Part shown: positions 52,933 to 62,202 of the stretch, one piece after another
How the letters are laid out: every line of letters starts with the position of its first letter
Numbering within the stretch: the first letter of the stretch is position 1
Notes under the pieces: generated by a model
Seen by the model: the letters and a program-made list of their open reading frames with translations, nothing else
Told to the model about the DNA's origin: nothing
Databases searched by the model: none
Made by a program: the position numbers and the translations under genes
DNA from: RUG334 sp045599645
GTDB lineage: Bacteria > Muiribacteriota > Ozemobacteria > Ozemobacterales > Ozemobacteraceae
Assembly: GCA_045599645.1 (NCBI GenBank)
Contig: JAZRWI010000004.1
Location: 62,001-126,000, forward strand
Length of the DNA stretch: 64,000 nt
Direction: 5' to 3'

Positions 52933-54861
52933 ATGATAGATATTGAGAATGTGCTGAGAGAAAGAGAAAATCAATTTATTGAAGCCAAACTGGCTGATTC
53001 GAAGGTGCCAAAAAGTATATGGGAAACCTATTCTGCTTTCGCCAATACTTTTGGTGGTACCATTATCTTAGGTTTAAAAGAAGACAAAACAACAAAAAAA
53101 TTATCTGTTGAAGGTGTTAAGAATCCGGATCAGATTATTTCCGATATTTGGAATACCTTAAACAATAATAGCAAAGTCAGTTCTAACATACTTTTAAGTA
53201 ATCATATATACAAAATAGAATACAACAACAAAACGCTAGTAGTAATAAATGTTCCTAGAGCTTGTCGGTCAGACCGACCCGTTTACGTAGGTGAAGATTT
53301 TTTTAAAGGCACTTACAGACGCAATCATGAAGGTGATTACCATTGTAACAAGACAGAAGTTAAATCAATGCTCAGAGACCAGTCTGAAGTTACTTCAGAC
53401 AGTCTGCTCTTAGACAATGTGCCTATTACAGCACTAAATCATGATTCAATAAAGCGCTATAGAATCATATTTAAAAATCTAAGACCAGACCACGTATGGG
53501 TAGAATTGAGCAACGATGAGTTTCTATGCAAAATAGGCGCTGCAAGAATATTCCAGAGTGACGGCAAACTGCACCCAACTCTTGGCGGCCTTATTTTCTT
53601 TGGTGATTTCATTGAAATACAGAATGAATTGCCTAACTTTTTCCTAGATTACAGAGAAAGACTCGATTTCAACAATCGCTGGACCGACCGAGTCTGTTCA
53701 GGTGACGCCGACTGGAGCGGGAACGTTTTTGATTTTTATTTCAAAGTAGCTTCAAAGTTAACTTCTGAAATAAAAAGACCTTTTGCCTTAGACAATAACA
53801 TGCAAAGAATAGATGATACCCCACTGCATAAAGGTGTCAGAGAAGCCTTAGCCAATGCCTTGATTCATGCAGACTATTACGGAACCCGAGGTGTTGTAAT
53901 AGATAAATATCCAGATTCCATATCAATTTCAAACCCTGGCAGCTTCAGAATACCTATTTTTGACGCTATCGGTGGCGGTATAAGTGATGCCAGAAACAGT
54001 AAAATTTTTAATATGTTCGCACTTATCGAAGTAGGCGAGCGTTCAGGAATGGGCTTGTGCAATCTTTGTGATGTATGGCGTAAGAACAACCTTCCAACAC
54101 CCTATGTAAAAGAAAGTCTTACCCCTTGCGAACGAATAACAGTAGAACTACAATTAAACAAAAACGAAAACAATAACTTTGTGGAAGAATCGAACGCAGG
54201 AATTTATTTCACTACAAATAAACCTTCGTCTTCCCTTATAAATAATCATTCTCTAACTACACTAACAACAAAAGAAAATAGCTTAAAAGCAACATTTAAC
54301 ATTCCACTTTCATCTCCAGACCATGCTTTTACCACTACACATTCTCAAAAAGAGAAGAAAAACATTTCTAACAAACCAACAGACTCATCTTTATCACAAG
54401 ATTTTACCACTACACAATCGAAAATAATCAGCAACAACACGTCCTATAATCCTTCTTTTTCAGCTTTCTCACAATGTTTGTCCACTACACAATCAAATAC
54501 AGACAACTGTAATATATCCAACAACCATGCAACTTCATCTTTACCACAAAGTTTATCCATTACACATTCAAACAAAAGTGATACCAACACGTCTGATAAT
54601 TCTACAGTTTCAGCTTTATCACAAGATTCATCCACTACACAATTAACAAAACACCTATCAATAAATGATCCGAATAGTATTGAAGATTTAATATTAAAAG
54701 AAATACTTTCTTACCCACAGATATCTCATAAAAAACTATCAGAGAATCTTGAAAGGAAACAAAGTTCAATCAGGTTTTATCTTGAAAGATTGCAAAAAAA
54801 GGGTATAGTTAGTCGAATCGGTAGCAATAGAAATGGATTCTGGAGAATAAACAGGAAATGA
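52933..54861 (+). CDS. AlbA_2 (Schlafen-like) ATP-binding regulator with Ser/Thr repeat linker
   Basis: 642 residues; ATG 52933 is 6 bases from a consensus AGGAGG (52921-52926). Domains: AlbA_2 at residues about 1-150 (REN-QFIEAKLADS, FANTFGGTIILGLKED), an ATP-binding GHKL-like half (REALANALIHADY, SNPGSFRIP, ERSGMGLCNLCDVW), a Ser/Thr/Asn-rich linker at about 425-590 of four or so repeats of about 39 residues (S-Q-D-F-T-T-T-Q-S type), and a C-terminal winged helix (SHKKLSENLERKQSSIRFYLERLQ). Normal family members lack such a long linker. Overlaps the next gene by ATGA. Confidence 0.88.
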   Translation: MIDIENVLRERENQFIEAKLADSKVPKSIWETYSAFANTFGGTIILGLKEDKTTKKLSVEGVKNPDQIISDIWNTLNNNSKVSSNILLSNHIYKIEYNNKTLVVINVPRACRSDRPVYVGEDFFKGTYRRNHEGDYHCNKTEVKSMLRDQSEVTSDSLLLDNVPITALNHDSIKRYRIIFKNLRPDHVWVELSNDEFLCKIGAARIFQSDGKLHPTLGGLIFFGDFIEIQNELPNFFLDYRERLDFNNRWTDRVCSGDADWSGNVFDFYFKVASKLTSEIKRPFALDNNMQRIDDTPLHKGVREALANALIHADYYGTRGVVIDKYPDSISISNPGSFRIPIFDAIGGGISDARNSKIFNMFALIEVGERSGMGLCNLCDVWRKNNLPTPYVKESLTPCERITVELQLNKNENNNFVEESNAGIYFTTNKPSSSLINNHSLTTLTTKENSLKATFNIPLSSPDHAFTTTHSQKEKKNISNKPTDSSLSQDFTTTQSKIISNNTSYNPSFSAFSQCLSTTQSNTDNCNISNNHATSSLPQSLSITHSNKSDTNTSDNSTVSALSQDSSTTQLTKHLSINDPNSIEDLILKEILSYPQISHKKLSENLERKQSSIRFYLERLQKKGIVSRIGSNRNGFWRINRK

Positions 54862-55976
54862 GAATATTAATTAATGCTGTATCTGCAAAGGCAGGTGGCG
54901 GGATAACATATTTAGTAAACCTTCTGAAGTATTTACCAAAGATAATGGCTGAAGATGAATTTTTATGCGTAATTCAAGATATAGAACTACCAAAGGAATT
55001 GTATTTTCAGAAAAACCTCGAAATCAGAAAGATACCACAAGCTAGCAGTAATGTATTTAAAAGATATTGGTGGGAAAACACTGGTTTACTTAAACTTTGC
55101 AAAACCTGGAAGGCTGACCTGCTATATTGCATAGCCAATATGATTCCACTCATTCCAGCAAACTGCAAGACTTATATGATGTTACAGAATGTAGCTCCTA
55201 TTACTCCTAAGGCTTTATATGCTGTATATAAGTTTGAAGGAACCAAACCATTTTTACAGATGCTTGCAAACTGCTTTTTAACTATTTTCGCAGCAGCATT
55301 TAGCAATAAAACATTTGTATTATCGCAATCCTCTGATAATTTACTAAAAAAATGGGTACCTTTTTCCAAAACTTCAATTGTCCACCATGGCATAAGCAAC
55401 CATTTTAAACCAGAATCTCAAAAACCAGAAAAAGCTGGAAATGAACCTTATTACATATTCGTTTCAAATATTTATGTCTATAAAGGCCTTGATTACCTCG
55501 TAGAAGCTTATAAGACCAAGCCGGAATTACCACATACTTTTATTGTAGGTCATGCCTTTGATGTTAAATATGCTGCCAAGGTGAAACAAAGTATAAAAGA
55601 TAATAATCTAGAAGAGAAAATCATATTTCTAGACTCTTTACCATACTCAGAATTACCTGGCTGGTACGCTCATGCATTAGCAAACATATTTCCAACTTGG
55701 TGTGAAAGCTTTGGTTGCGGAATAATAGAAGCGCAGGCATGTGGTTGTCCGATAGTTGGTATGAAGGCTGCAACATTACCAGAATTATGCGGTGAAACTG
55801 GCATATTAGTAGAGCCATTTAATGGAAAGGCATTAGCAGAAGGAATGAATGTTGCTATAAAGCTCCGAGAAGATTCTTCCTTGTCCTCAAAACTATCAGA
55901 ATATTCAAAGAATTTCACTTGGGAATCTGCAATGTTAAAGCATAGAGATTGCTTTAAGGAAAGCATTCGTAAGTAA
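54858..55976 (+). CDS. GT4 family glycosyltransferase
   Basis: 372 residues; ATGA overlap with the AlbA_2 gene. N-terminal INAVSAKAGGGITYLVNLL; C-terminal GT-B donor site FPTWCESFGCGIIEAQACGCP (E-x7-E pattern). Retaining sugar transferase, likely surface polysaccharide. Translational coupling to a regulator gene is unusual. Confidence 0.9.
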   Translation: MRILINAVSAKAGGGITYLVNLLKYLPKIMAEDEFLCVIQDIELPKELYFQKNLEIRKIPQASSNVFKRYWWENTGLLKLCKTWKADLLYCIANMIPLIPANCKTYMMLQNVAPITPKALYAVYKFEGTKPFLQMLANCFLTIFAAAFSNKTFVLSQSSDNLLKKWVPFSKTSIVHHGISNHFKPESQKPEKAGNEPYYIFVSNIYVYKGLDYLVEAYKTKPELPHTFIVGHAFDVKYAAKVKQSIKDNNLEEKIIFLDSLPYSELPGWYAHALANIFPTWCESFGCGIIEAQACGCPIVGMKAATLPELCGETGILVEPFNGKALAEGMNVAIKLREDSSLSSKLSEYSKNFTWESAMLKHRDCFKESIRK

Positions 55977-56012
55977 TTATTCCAACAGCTTAAAAGATTT
56001 TTACAAAAACTC

Positions 56013-56041
56013 TTGTTTTAAATTAAAAGTTGTGCTAGATT
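56013..56041 (+). promoter_or_regulatory. Promoter of the RRM protein gene
   Basis: TTGTTT (56013-56018), 17-base spacer, TAGATT (56036-56041). Leader of about 87 bases. Confidence 0.4.
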
Positions 56042-56076
56042 GACTTTAACGCAATTACGGACAAGTCCGAGGAAGC

Positions 56077-56130
56077 AAAATTCTCCGAGACCTAGTTAGT
56101 AAGTGTGAAAGAAAATTGTAGGAGAATTTT
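56077..56130 (+). promoter_or_regulatory. 5' UTR hairpin that hides the ribosome binding site
   Basis: AAAATTCTCC (56077-56086) and GGAGAATTTT (56121-56130) pair perfectly over 10 bp around a 34-base loop. The second arm contains the AGGAG (56120-56124) of the RRM gene. This is the arrangement of RNA thermometers or autoregulated leaders. Confidence 0.7.
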
Positions 56131-56134
56131 TCGA

Positions 56135-56404
56135 ATGAAGATTTACGTTGGTAACCTTCCTTACGCTATCCGTGACGAAGCTCTCAAAGACCTTTTCACT
56201 CCTTATGGTGAAGTAGCTTCTGCTAATGTTATTATCGAACGCGATACTAACAGATCAAAAGGTTTTGGCTTTGTTGAAATGCCATCAAAAGAAGAAGCTG
56301 AAAAAGCAATCGCTGAACTTAACGGTAAAGAAGTTAACGGTCGCGCTCTCAAAGTTAATGAAGCTAAGCCACGCGAAGACAGACCTCGCAGACCGCGCTA
56401 TTAA
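56135..56404 (+). CDS. RRM RNA-binding protein
   Basis: 89 residues from ATG 56135, 10 bases after AGGAG; a GTG at 56105 lies inside the leader hairpin and is rejected. Single RRM: RNP2 IYVGNLPY and RNP1 RSKGFGFVEM, basic C-terminal tail (EDRPRRPRY). Binds single-stranded RNA, like the cyanobacterial Rbp cold-linked proteins. Monocistronic, with its own promoter, leader hairpin and terminator. Confidence 0.95.
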   Translation: MKIYVGNLPYAIRDEALKDLFTPYGEVASANVIIERDTNRSKGFGFVEMPSKEEAEKAIAELNGKEVNGRALKVNEAKPREDRPRRPRY

Positions 56405-56420
56405 TTAATTAGAAAAAAGG

Positions 56421-56451
56421 CTCTAGTTCGAAAGAACTAGAGTTTTTTTTT
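56421..56451 (+). terminator. Terminator of the RRM gene
   Basis: CTCTAGTTC, GAAA tetraloop, GAACTAGAG, then nine T. Textbook intrinsic terminator. Confidence 0.95.
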
Positions 56452-56477
56452 GCATATTTTATTCTGTTTCGGAATCA

Positions 56478-56610
56478 TTCCCCTCATCCGTCACGCTACG
56501 CGTGCCACCTTCCCCCGAACGGAGGAAGGCCTCGCAGGGGCGGAACTGAACATTTTCTATTACAACATAACAGATTAGTTGCAATATACTGCATCCGTCT
56601 TCTGCTGCGC
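56478..56610. repeat. G+C-rich palindromic intergenic element
   Basis: CCCCTCATCCGTCACGCTAC, then CGTGCCACCTTCCCC and GGAGGAAGGCCTCGCAGGGG; partly self-complementary (GGAAGG / CCTTCC, CCCCT / AGGGG). Its composition differs sharply from the surrounding A+T-rich DNA. Similar CATCCGTCACGC-type intergenic repeats are known in many bacteria. Confidence 0.65.
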
Positions 56611-56619
56611 AGAATCCAC

Positions 56620-57786
56620 CTACCAATCCTGTTCGTTGTTGCGGGCTTTTTCTTTTTTCCTATTTCTAATCTTTAACCATTCACGAAGCTCTTCCTGGTT
56701 CATATATTCAGGATTCTTTTCAGAAATATTGTTTATTCTATAGTATTTCTGAGCTTCAGCTTCCCGTGCTTCCATCTCTTTAAGGTAAGCTTCAACATCT
56801 TTTTTATTGAGCTTGATGTTCTTCATTGCCCGTGCCTTCTGAGAAGCTTCAGGGCGTCCAACTTTCCCCTTATCTTCAGCCATTTGTAGGTCACGACGAT
56901 CAGATTCTGGAGCGGAGTTTTCTTTATTTTCGTTACTTTGTGCGCTTTCGGGGCTGTTGGCCTGGTTGGCGGAGTTGGCTTGGTTGGCGTCGTTAGGATT
57001 GTTGGCGTTGTCGGCATTGTCGGCATTGTTTTCTTTATTTTCGTTGCTTTGTGCGCTTTCGGAGTTGTTGGCCTGGTTGGCGGAGTTGGCTTGGTTGGCG
57101 TCGTTAGTGTTGTTGGCGTTGTCGGAGTTGTTAGGATTGTCGGCATTGTTGGCATTGTCGGCATTGTTTTCTTTATTTTCGTCACTTTGTGCGCTTTCGG
57201 GGCTGTTGGCGGAGTTGGCTTGGTTAGCATTGTTGGCGTTGTTGGCGTTGTTAGCGTTGTTTTGCTGACCATTTTGTTGCTGATTCTGTTGATTATCTTG
57301 ATTTGGTTGTTGCTGCTGTTCCTGGTCTTTTTTCATGCGGTCAAGCTGTTCTTGAAGCTTCTTTTCAGCAATCTTTAAATTATAATCAGCCTGATAATCA
57401 TTCTTTACAGCTAGCGCGTTTTTATATGCAGTTATAGCCAATGCATAATCATATCCCTTAAAAGCTGCATTACCCATATTGTAAAAGGTATTGAAGCGTT
57501 CATCTGGGGTTCTAACTAATTCAGATGCTCTGGCGAAAAACTTAACTGACTTAGCATAGTCACGTTTTCTATATGAAACTATACCTAGATTATAATTAAT
57601 CTCATAACTGTCCGGTTCTTCAAACCTTGCATTCTGCAAAGCACTTTCAGCTTTTTCCAAGTCACCTGCTTCAAGAGCTTCAATAGCTTCTTGAACCTTA
57701 AAAGCAGGATGTGCATAGCAAGCAGGATTTATAACACCTAAAGCCAATAGAATTGTTGATACAGTTATAAGATTTTTCTTTTTCAT
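56620..57786 (-). CDS. BatC-like TPR protein with Asn/Ala-rich repeats
   Basis: 388 residues: signal peptide (MKKKNLITVSTILLALGVINP), about three TPRs (residues 28-150), a Gln/Asn tract, then about three long repeats built from NANQANSANQANSPESAQS and NENKENNADNADNANN, and a charged C-terminus. TPR proteins of this kind (BatC/BatE) end Bat operons. Overlaps the VWA gene by 4 bases. The repeats look subject to slippage, so length may vary between strains. Confidence 0.83.
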   Translation of the reverse strand: MKKKNLITVSTILLALGVINPACYAHPAFKVQEAIEALEAGDLEKAESALQNARFEEPDSYEINYNLGIVSYRKRDYAKSVKFFARASELVRTPDERFNTFYNMGNAAFKGYDYALAITAYKNALAVKNDYQADYNLKIAEKKLQEQLDRMKKDQEQQQQPNQDNQQNQQQNGQQNNANNANNANNANQANSANSPESAQSDENKENNADNANNADNPNNSDNANNTNDANQANSANQANNSESAQSNENKENNADNADNANNPNDANQANSANQANSPESAQSNENKENSAPESDRRDLQMAEDKGKVGRPEASQKARAMKNIKLNKKDVEAYLKEMEAREAEAQKYYRINNISEKNPEYMNQEELREWLKIRNRKKEKARNNEQDW

Positions 57787-58826
57787 ATTCTTTTAAGCCA
57801 ATGATCTTGTTCTCTTGAGTAGGGAATACGTTCGGATATCATCCATTCTAGTAATAGCAGGAAAAATGCAATAAGAAGTGGAATCCAATATAATTCCTGA
57901 CGCATTATTCTTTTTCCGCCAGAAACAGCGACTCTTTTTATCTGATTGAGACCTTTAATTACTTTGTTAGCCGTTGAAACATTAGAAGCCCTGTAATATT
58001 CAGCCTTGGTGCGTTCGGCAATAAGCTTAAGTGGTTCTTCGGCTATTTTAGAAATAACAGGCTGACCATTTGGTAATCGCTTGTAAATAGTTTCACCAAA
58101 CCAGGTCTGACCTTCTGGAATATAGCCGCCATTTTCACTGCCAATACCAACAGTGAATATCTTAATACCCTTCTTTTCTGCTTCTGACATGGCTGCTTCT
58201 ACATGCTTAGAATCAGGGTCTTCACCATCAGAAAGCAAGACAATTACCTTTGTCTGTGAAGCTGTTGTATTGAAACGATCGATAGAGGTCTGAATTGCCC
58301 CACCCAAGTTAGTGCCCTGTTCAGAAAGCAATTCCGGATTTACTCTATCAAGGAAAGTCAAAAAAGCATTCTTATCATGTGACAATGGACTCTGAACCAT
58401 TGTTTCTCCAGCGAAAACAACAAGTCCGACGCGGTCTTCCTTTAGGCCATTAACCATATTACGAAGGAGAACCTTGGCAACCTCTAATCTGGAATTTCCG
58501 TCAATATCACATGCCTTCATTGACTTGGAAATATCAAGGGCAACAATAAGGTCCATGCCTGTGCCGTTTATTTCTTCTTCATAGCTTTCGCCGAGAGGGC
58601 GTAATATTGCTATGCCCATAAAGAAAAGAGCAAGTCCTATCATTGCCCATTTTATAATTGGTCTTCTGGTTGGCTTATGACTGGTAATTCTATTGAGCAT
58701 CACAGAACTTGCAAAGGCTTCTCTTCGTTTCTGCAGCTTTTTAACAACGTGCGAAGCTAATGCTATAATCCAAATAGCAGTCAGAAGTAATAGATATATG
58801 TTTTCAGTGCTTTTGAATTCCAACAT
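57783..58826 (-). CDS. batB: VWA-domain membrane protein (BatB type)
   Basis: 347 residues. N-terminal membrane segments, a VWA with MIDAS ALDISKSMKACD and LLSDGEDPDSKH, and a C-terminal membrane helix (YWIPLLIAFFLLLLEWMI). Metal-dependent adhesion module facing the periplasm. One-base overlap with batA. Member of the Bat (Bacteroides aerotolerance) set. Confidence 0.9.
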   Translation of the reverse strand: MLEFKSTENIYLLLLTAIWIIALASHVVKKLQKRREAFASSVMLNRITSHKPTRRPIIKWAMIGLALFFMGIAILRPLGESYEEEINGTGMDLIVALDISKSMKACDIDGNSRLEVAKVLLRNMVNGLKEDRVGLVVFAGETMVQSPLSHDKNAFLTFLDRVNPELLSEQGTNLGGAIQTSIDRFNTTASQTKVIVLLSDGEDPDSKHVEAAMSEAEKKGIKIFTVGIGSENGGYIPEGQTWFGETIYKRLPNGQPVISKIAEEPLKLIAERTKAEYYRASNVSTANKVIKGLNQIKRVAVSGGKRIMRQELYWIPLLIAFFLLLLEWMISERIPYSREQDHWLKRI

Positions 58827-59836
58827 TAGAATACCCTCATAAAAACGCAGCTACGCAGGAATATTTCAATTGCCAGCAAAGCAAAAGCAGGAAGCAGGAA
58901 CCAATAGAAGCGTTCTGAATACTGCATTGTCCTGTTAACATCAATCTTACCTTTTTCCAAAGTGGCAATCTTTTTATATATTTCCTCAAGAGCTTCATTG
59001 TCTGTAGCGCGGAAATACAGCCCCTTGGTCAGATAAGCAATGTCCTTTAACAGTTGTTCATCCAACTGCGGTTTCTGTAGATTACCATAATAGTCTGAAT
59101 AGTATTGCTTCTGACCATTTCTATAATATGGAACTGGAGCCCCTTCAATGCTACCAACGCCTATGGTATAAATTCTAATACCTCTGTCTGCAGCAACTTT
59201 GGCAGCAGTAAGCGGGTCGACGCCTGCATTGTTTTCCCCATCACTGAGAAGAATAATTACTTTGTCGCGCTTTTCCTTTGCAGTGGTATTGAACTTATAA
59301 ACAGCATTAATAATAGCATCGCCGATTGCAGTGCCATCCTGCTTCATCATACCAAGTGAGGTATGTCTTAAAAGCTCGGTTAGAACACCATAATCAATTG
59401 TTAATGGGCATTGCGTTAAGGCAACACCAGCGAAAACAACAAGGCCAACACGATGATCTGTTATACCTGTAATGAAATCTTCAGTAATCTTTTGTGCAGC
59501 CTTAATGCGGTTAGGCTTAAAGTCTTCGGCCGCCATGGTTCCAGATACGTCAAGAGCAATCATGATGTCGATGCCCTGCCTTGTAACAGTTTCTGATTCA
59601 AAGCCATATTGAGGCTGCATAAGAGCAAAGACTACAAGAACCAGACTTACAAGCCTAAGTAAATCAGGAAGAAAACGAAGTCTTGTTTTAAAACTTTTCT
59701 TTGCATTTGCTACAACGCCAGCCAGCGGATAATTTATGCCACCCTTTTTGGCACGTTCTGTTATAAAGAACTTATACCATGCTATAAGCGGTATCAATAA
59801 GAGCAGCATCATGAACTCAGGGCTATTCCACTTCAT
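58826..59836 (-). CDS. batA: VWA-domain membrane protein (BatA type)
   Basis: 336 residues. Two N-terminal hydrophobic segments, MIDAS ALDVSGTMAAEDF, LLSDGENNAGVDP, C-terminal helix (YWFLLPAFALLAIEIFL). Paralogous to the next gene. Overlaps the small membrane protein gene by 4 bases. Confidence 0.9.
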   Translation of the reverse strand: MKWNSPEFMMLLLLIPLIAWYKFFITERAKKGGINYPLAGVVANAKKSFKTRLRFLPDLLRLVSLVLVVFALMQPQYGFESETVTRQGIDIMIALDVSGTMAAEDFKPNRIKAAQKITEDFITGITDHRVGLVVFAGVALTQCPLTIDYGVLTELLRHTSLGMMKQDGTAIGDAIINAVYKFNTTAKEKRDKVIILLSDGENNAGVDPLTAAKVAADRGIRIYTIGVGSIEGAPVPYYRNGQKQYYSDYYGNLQKPQLDEQLLKDIAYLTKGLYFRATDNEALEEIYKKIATLEKGKIDVNRTMQYSERFYWFLLPAFALLAIEIFLRSCVFMRVF

Positions 59837-60441
59837 TTACGCCACCCCTTGATATCAATAAGCTTTTCCAAGGTTTCAACAAGACTTTCTGGAGTTCTGC
59901 TATTATTTTCGCGACCAGTATATCTAACTTCATCACAATACTCTAGCAACCCCCTTACCTCGGACAGAACTTCATTTTTTACATGACCGTTAATAAGGTC
60001 TGGTATGAATTCATCTGTTGTAGCAGCTGCACCTATGCTAAGCTTATATTCATCCAATGCATAATTTTTAAGTATAGCGACTACATTCTCACATATACTT
60101 TTTATATTACGCTTTTCCCATATTTCGGAAAGCTTCATGCGCTTTATGGCACGTTTAGCCATAACTTCAGGGCTTTGAACAATAATCTTTTTAACGCGTT
60201 CTACAGGTGCTGTAAGCCATTTGTAGAATAACCATACAAGCCATATACCGATGGCCGCCAAAGCTATTTTCCCAACAAGCAAAAGCCAAGGGTAGCTCAT
60301 ATCCACAGTTTCTAGAATATCAAAGATTTCTTCACCCATAGGTGGAAGCTGTGGAGTCTGAGATGCAACACTAGATTCACTAGCTACTTTAGCTGTGCTT
60401 GTAGTTGTTGCGATTATATTTTCCGTAGTAGAAGCTAACAT
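59833..60441 (-). CDS. Small membrane protein of the Bat operon (DUF4381-like)
   Basis: 202 residues. Low-complexity Thr/Ser N-terminus, one strong membrane segment (WLLLVGKIALAAIGIWLVWLF), then a helical cytoplasmic part. Position between a DUF58/SurA_N pair and BatA is that of the DUF4381 gene in many MoxR operons; sequence similarity to it is only suggestive. Confidence 0.72.
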   Translation of the reverse strand: MLASTTENIIATTTSTAKVASESSVASQTPQLPPMGEEIFDILETVDMSYPWLLLVGKIALAAIGIWLVWLFYKWLTAPVERVKKIIVQSPEVMAKRAIKRMKLSEIWEKRNIKSICENVVAILKNYALDEYKLSIGAAATTDEFIPDLINGHVKNEVLSEVRGLLEYCDEVRYTGRENNSRTPESLVETLEKLIDIKGWRK

Positions 60442-61313
60442 TATTTTGTTTCAGCAGGAGCAGTTTCTTTAGCAAAACCAAAGGCTTTGTCAATTACTTC
60501 TGAATTAATCTTAAGTTCTTCTTTTACACGAAGTTCTGTAATAGCATCTGCAAGAAGCTGCATTCTCTTGTCCTTGTCATTTTCCTTACAGTCTTTAAGA
60601 ATAAATTTCTGCAGGTATGCACTCATAAGAACCTGGTCTTCTATCTTCTTAAGATTTTCTATGATTTCAGGGTCATTCTTAAGGTTTTCACGTTTAGCTG
60701 CACGGGTAAGTAAAAGTTCCTGTGCTAACTGATTAACAACCTGTTCTACCTTTTCCTTTGTCAGGTCAGTAGAGCTAATACCCATCATAGCCATTCTGGT
60801 CTTTAAGGCATCTACACTTAGTGCTTCCTTATTGCCAAGCTGAATTACTGTTTCTGATGCTACAGTATTTACAATTGGATTAACACCTTCGCCCATCATA
60901 TTACGACGTTCGGCATCATAGACGCGACCAAGACGTGTCATACAATACTTAATCTTGTCTTCTGTTCCGCTTGCTATTTCTGTATTAGCCGCAAAACGAT
61001 TTATATAAAGCAACTGCGCTAGAGCTTTGTCAAAATCGTTCATTTCATTCATATATATATCAGCCAATGCCTTACGCATCTTCAAGCCCTTCTCACTAAG
61101 AGGCTGTCTACGTATGTTTTCTTCTAACACGGTAGCTGCTTCAGATGGAAGACTATATGCAAGAAGGTCTGCTGCAAATTCTGAGTTCTCGGTATTTGTA
61201 GTCTTTCTACTCTGATAATAATTATAGGAAAGGGCCAGACCGAGTATGAGGCTGGCTATAACCATGATTAGCATGGCGTCAATTTTGCGGTTTAAGGATC
61301 TGATATTATTCAT
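60441..61313 (-). CDS. Membrane-anchored SurA_N-like protein
   Basis: 290 residues. N-terminal membrane anchor (LIMVIASLILGLALSYNYY), TPR-like middle, and a C-terminal segment (QLAQELLLTRAAKRENL, KKIEDQVLMSAYLQKFI) with the look of the SurA/PpiC N-terminal chaperone domain but no PPIase domain. Overlaps neighbours by 1 and 4 bases. Possibly a chaperone for secreted Bat partners. Confidence 0.65.
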   Translation of the reverse strand: MNNIRSLNRKIDAMLIMVIASLILGLALSYNYYQSRKTTNTENSEFAADLLAYSLPSEAATVLEENIRRQPLSEKGLKMRKALADIYMNEMNDFDKALAQLLYINRFAANTEIASGTEDKIKYCMTRLGRVYDAERRNMMGEGVNPIVNTVASETVIQLGNKEALSVDALKTRMAMMGISSTDLTKEKVEQVVNQLAQELLLTRAAKRENLKNDPEIIENLKKIEDQVLMSAYLQKFILKDCKENDKDKRMQLLADAITELRVKEELKINSEVIDKAFGFAKETAPAETK

Positions 61314-62185
61314 TGTTTGTTCCTCTTATTGAATAATCTAATAACAGGCTGTGCTACAGACTCACCAGCAGTGAGTTCGATTAAATCTACCCCCATGTTG
61401 CGGCAGGTCTTTTTTAGTTGTTCATCACGTTTTCGTTGTTCTTCAAGAATGCTTTCTACTACCTTGCGGTTTGATGTATCAAGTATGACTTCTTCACCAG
61501 TTTCAGGATTTTCTATTTCTACCATCCCTACATCAGGAATAGTCTGTTCACGAGGGTCACGAACATTTACAAGAATCAAGTCATGACGTGCTGCTGCAAC
61601 TCTTAACTGTCTTTCTATAGGTCCCACATCAATTCCGTCAGAAACTAGAAAAACAACAGAACGTCTACTGACTGTAGAGTTTAGAAAATCAAGTGGAGCA
61701 CACAGGTTTGTTCCCTTATTCTGAGGGATGAAATAAGACAAATCTCTGATAAGTCTTAATACATGACTTTTTCCCTTTGCAGGTGGAACAAATTTCTCAA
61801 CTTTGTCAGTAAAAAGACAGATGCCTGCCCTATCGTTGTTTCTTTCAGCGGCAAGACTCATTACTGCTGCAAATTCAACAGCACATTCACGTTTTTCCTT
61901 GGAACCGGAACCAAAGGCCATAGAACCAGAAAGGTCTAATGCAATGATTACCTGCAATTCACGTTCTTCGGTATGTTCACGAATATGCAAATCACCAGTT
62001 CTTGCAGAAACCTTCCAATCAATGGAGCGGAAATCATCACCACGGTAATATTGCCTGATACCGGCAAATTCCATACCATGGCCCTTGAAAACAGATTTGT
62101 AGCTACCAGAATAGAGAGAGTCGACAAGCTGTCTTGTTCTTATTTCTATTCGGCCTACTTCTTTTAGAAGCTCTTTAGAAAGCAT
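61310..62185 (-). CDS. DUF58 domain protein
   Basis: 291 residues. FAGIRQYYRGDDFRSIDWK and ARTGDLHIREHTEERELQV are diagnostic of DUF58; VWA-like IALDLSGSMAFG follows. DUF58 proteins accompany MoxR ATPases. Cytoplasmic. Confidence 0.93.
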   Translation of the reverse strand: MLSKELLKEVGRIEIRTRQLVDSLYSGSYKSVFKGHGMEFAGIRQYYRGDDFRSIDWKVSARTGDLHIREHTEERELQVIIALDLSGSMAFGSGSKEKRECAVEFAAVMSLAAERNNDRAGICLFTDKVEKFVPPAKGKSHVLRLIRDLSYFIPQNKGTNLCAPLDFLNSTVSRRSVVFLVSDGIDVGPIERQLRVAAARHDLILVNVRDPREQTIPDVGMVEIENPETGEEVILDTSNRKVVESILEEQRKRDEQLKKTCRNMGVDLIELTAGESVAQPVIRLFNKRNKQ

Positions 62186-62202
62186 ATAAGCTTATGCTAT
62201 GC

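Noticed and set aside
56938..57378. Long Val/Gly-rich plus-strand frames
   Set aside because: Antisense shadow of the Asn/Ala repeats of the BatC-like gene.
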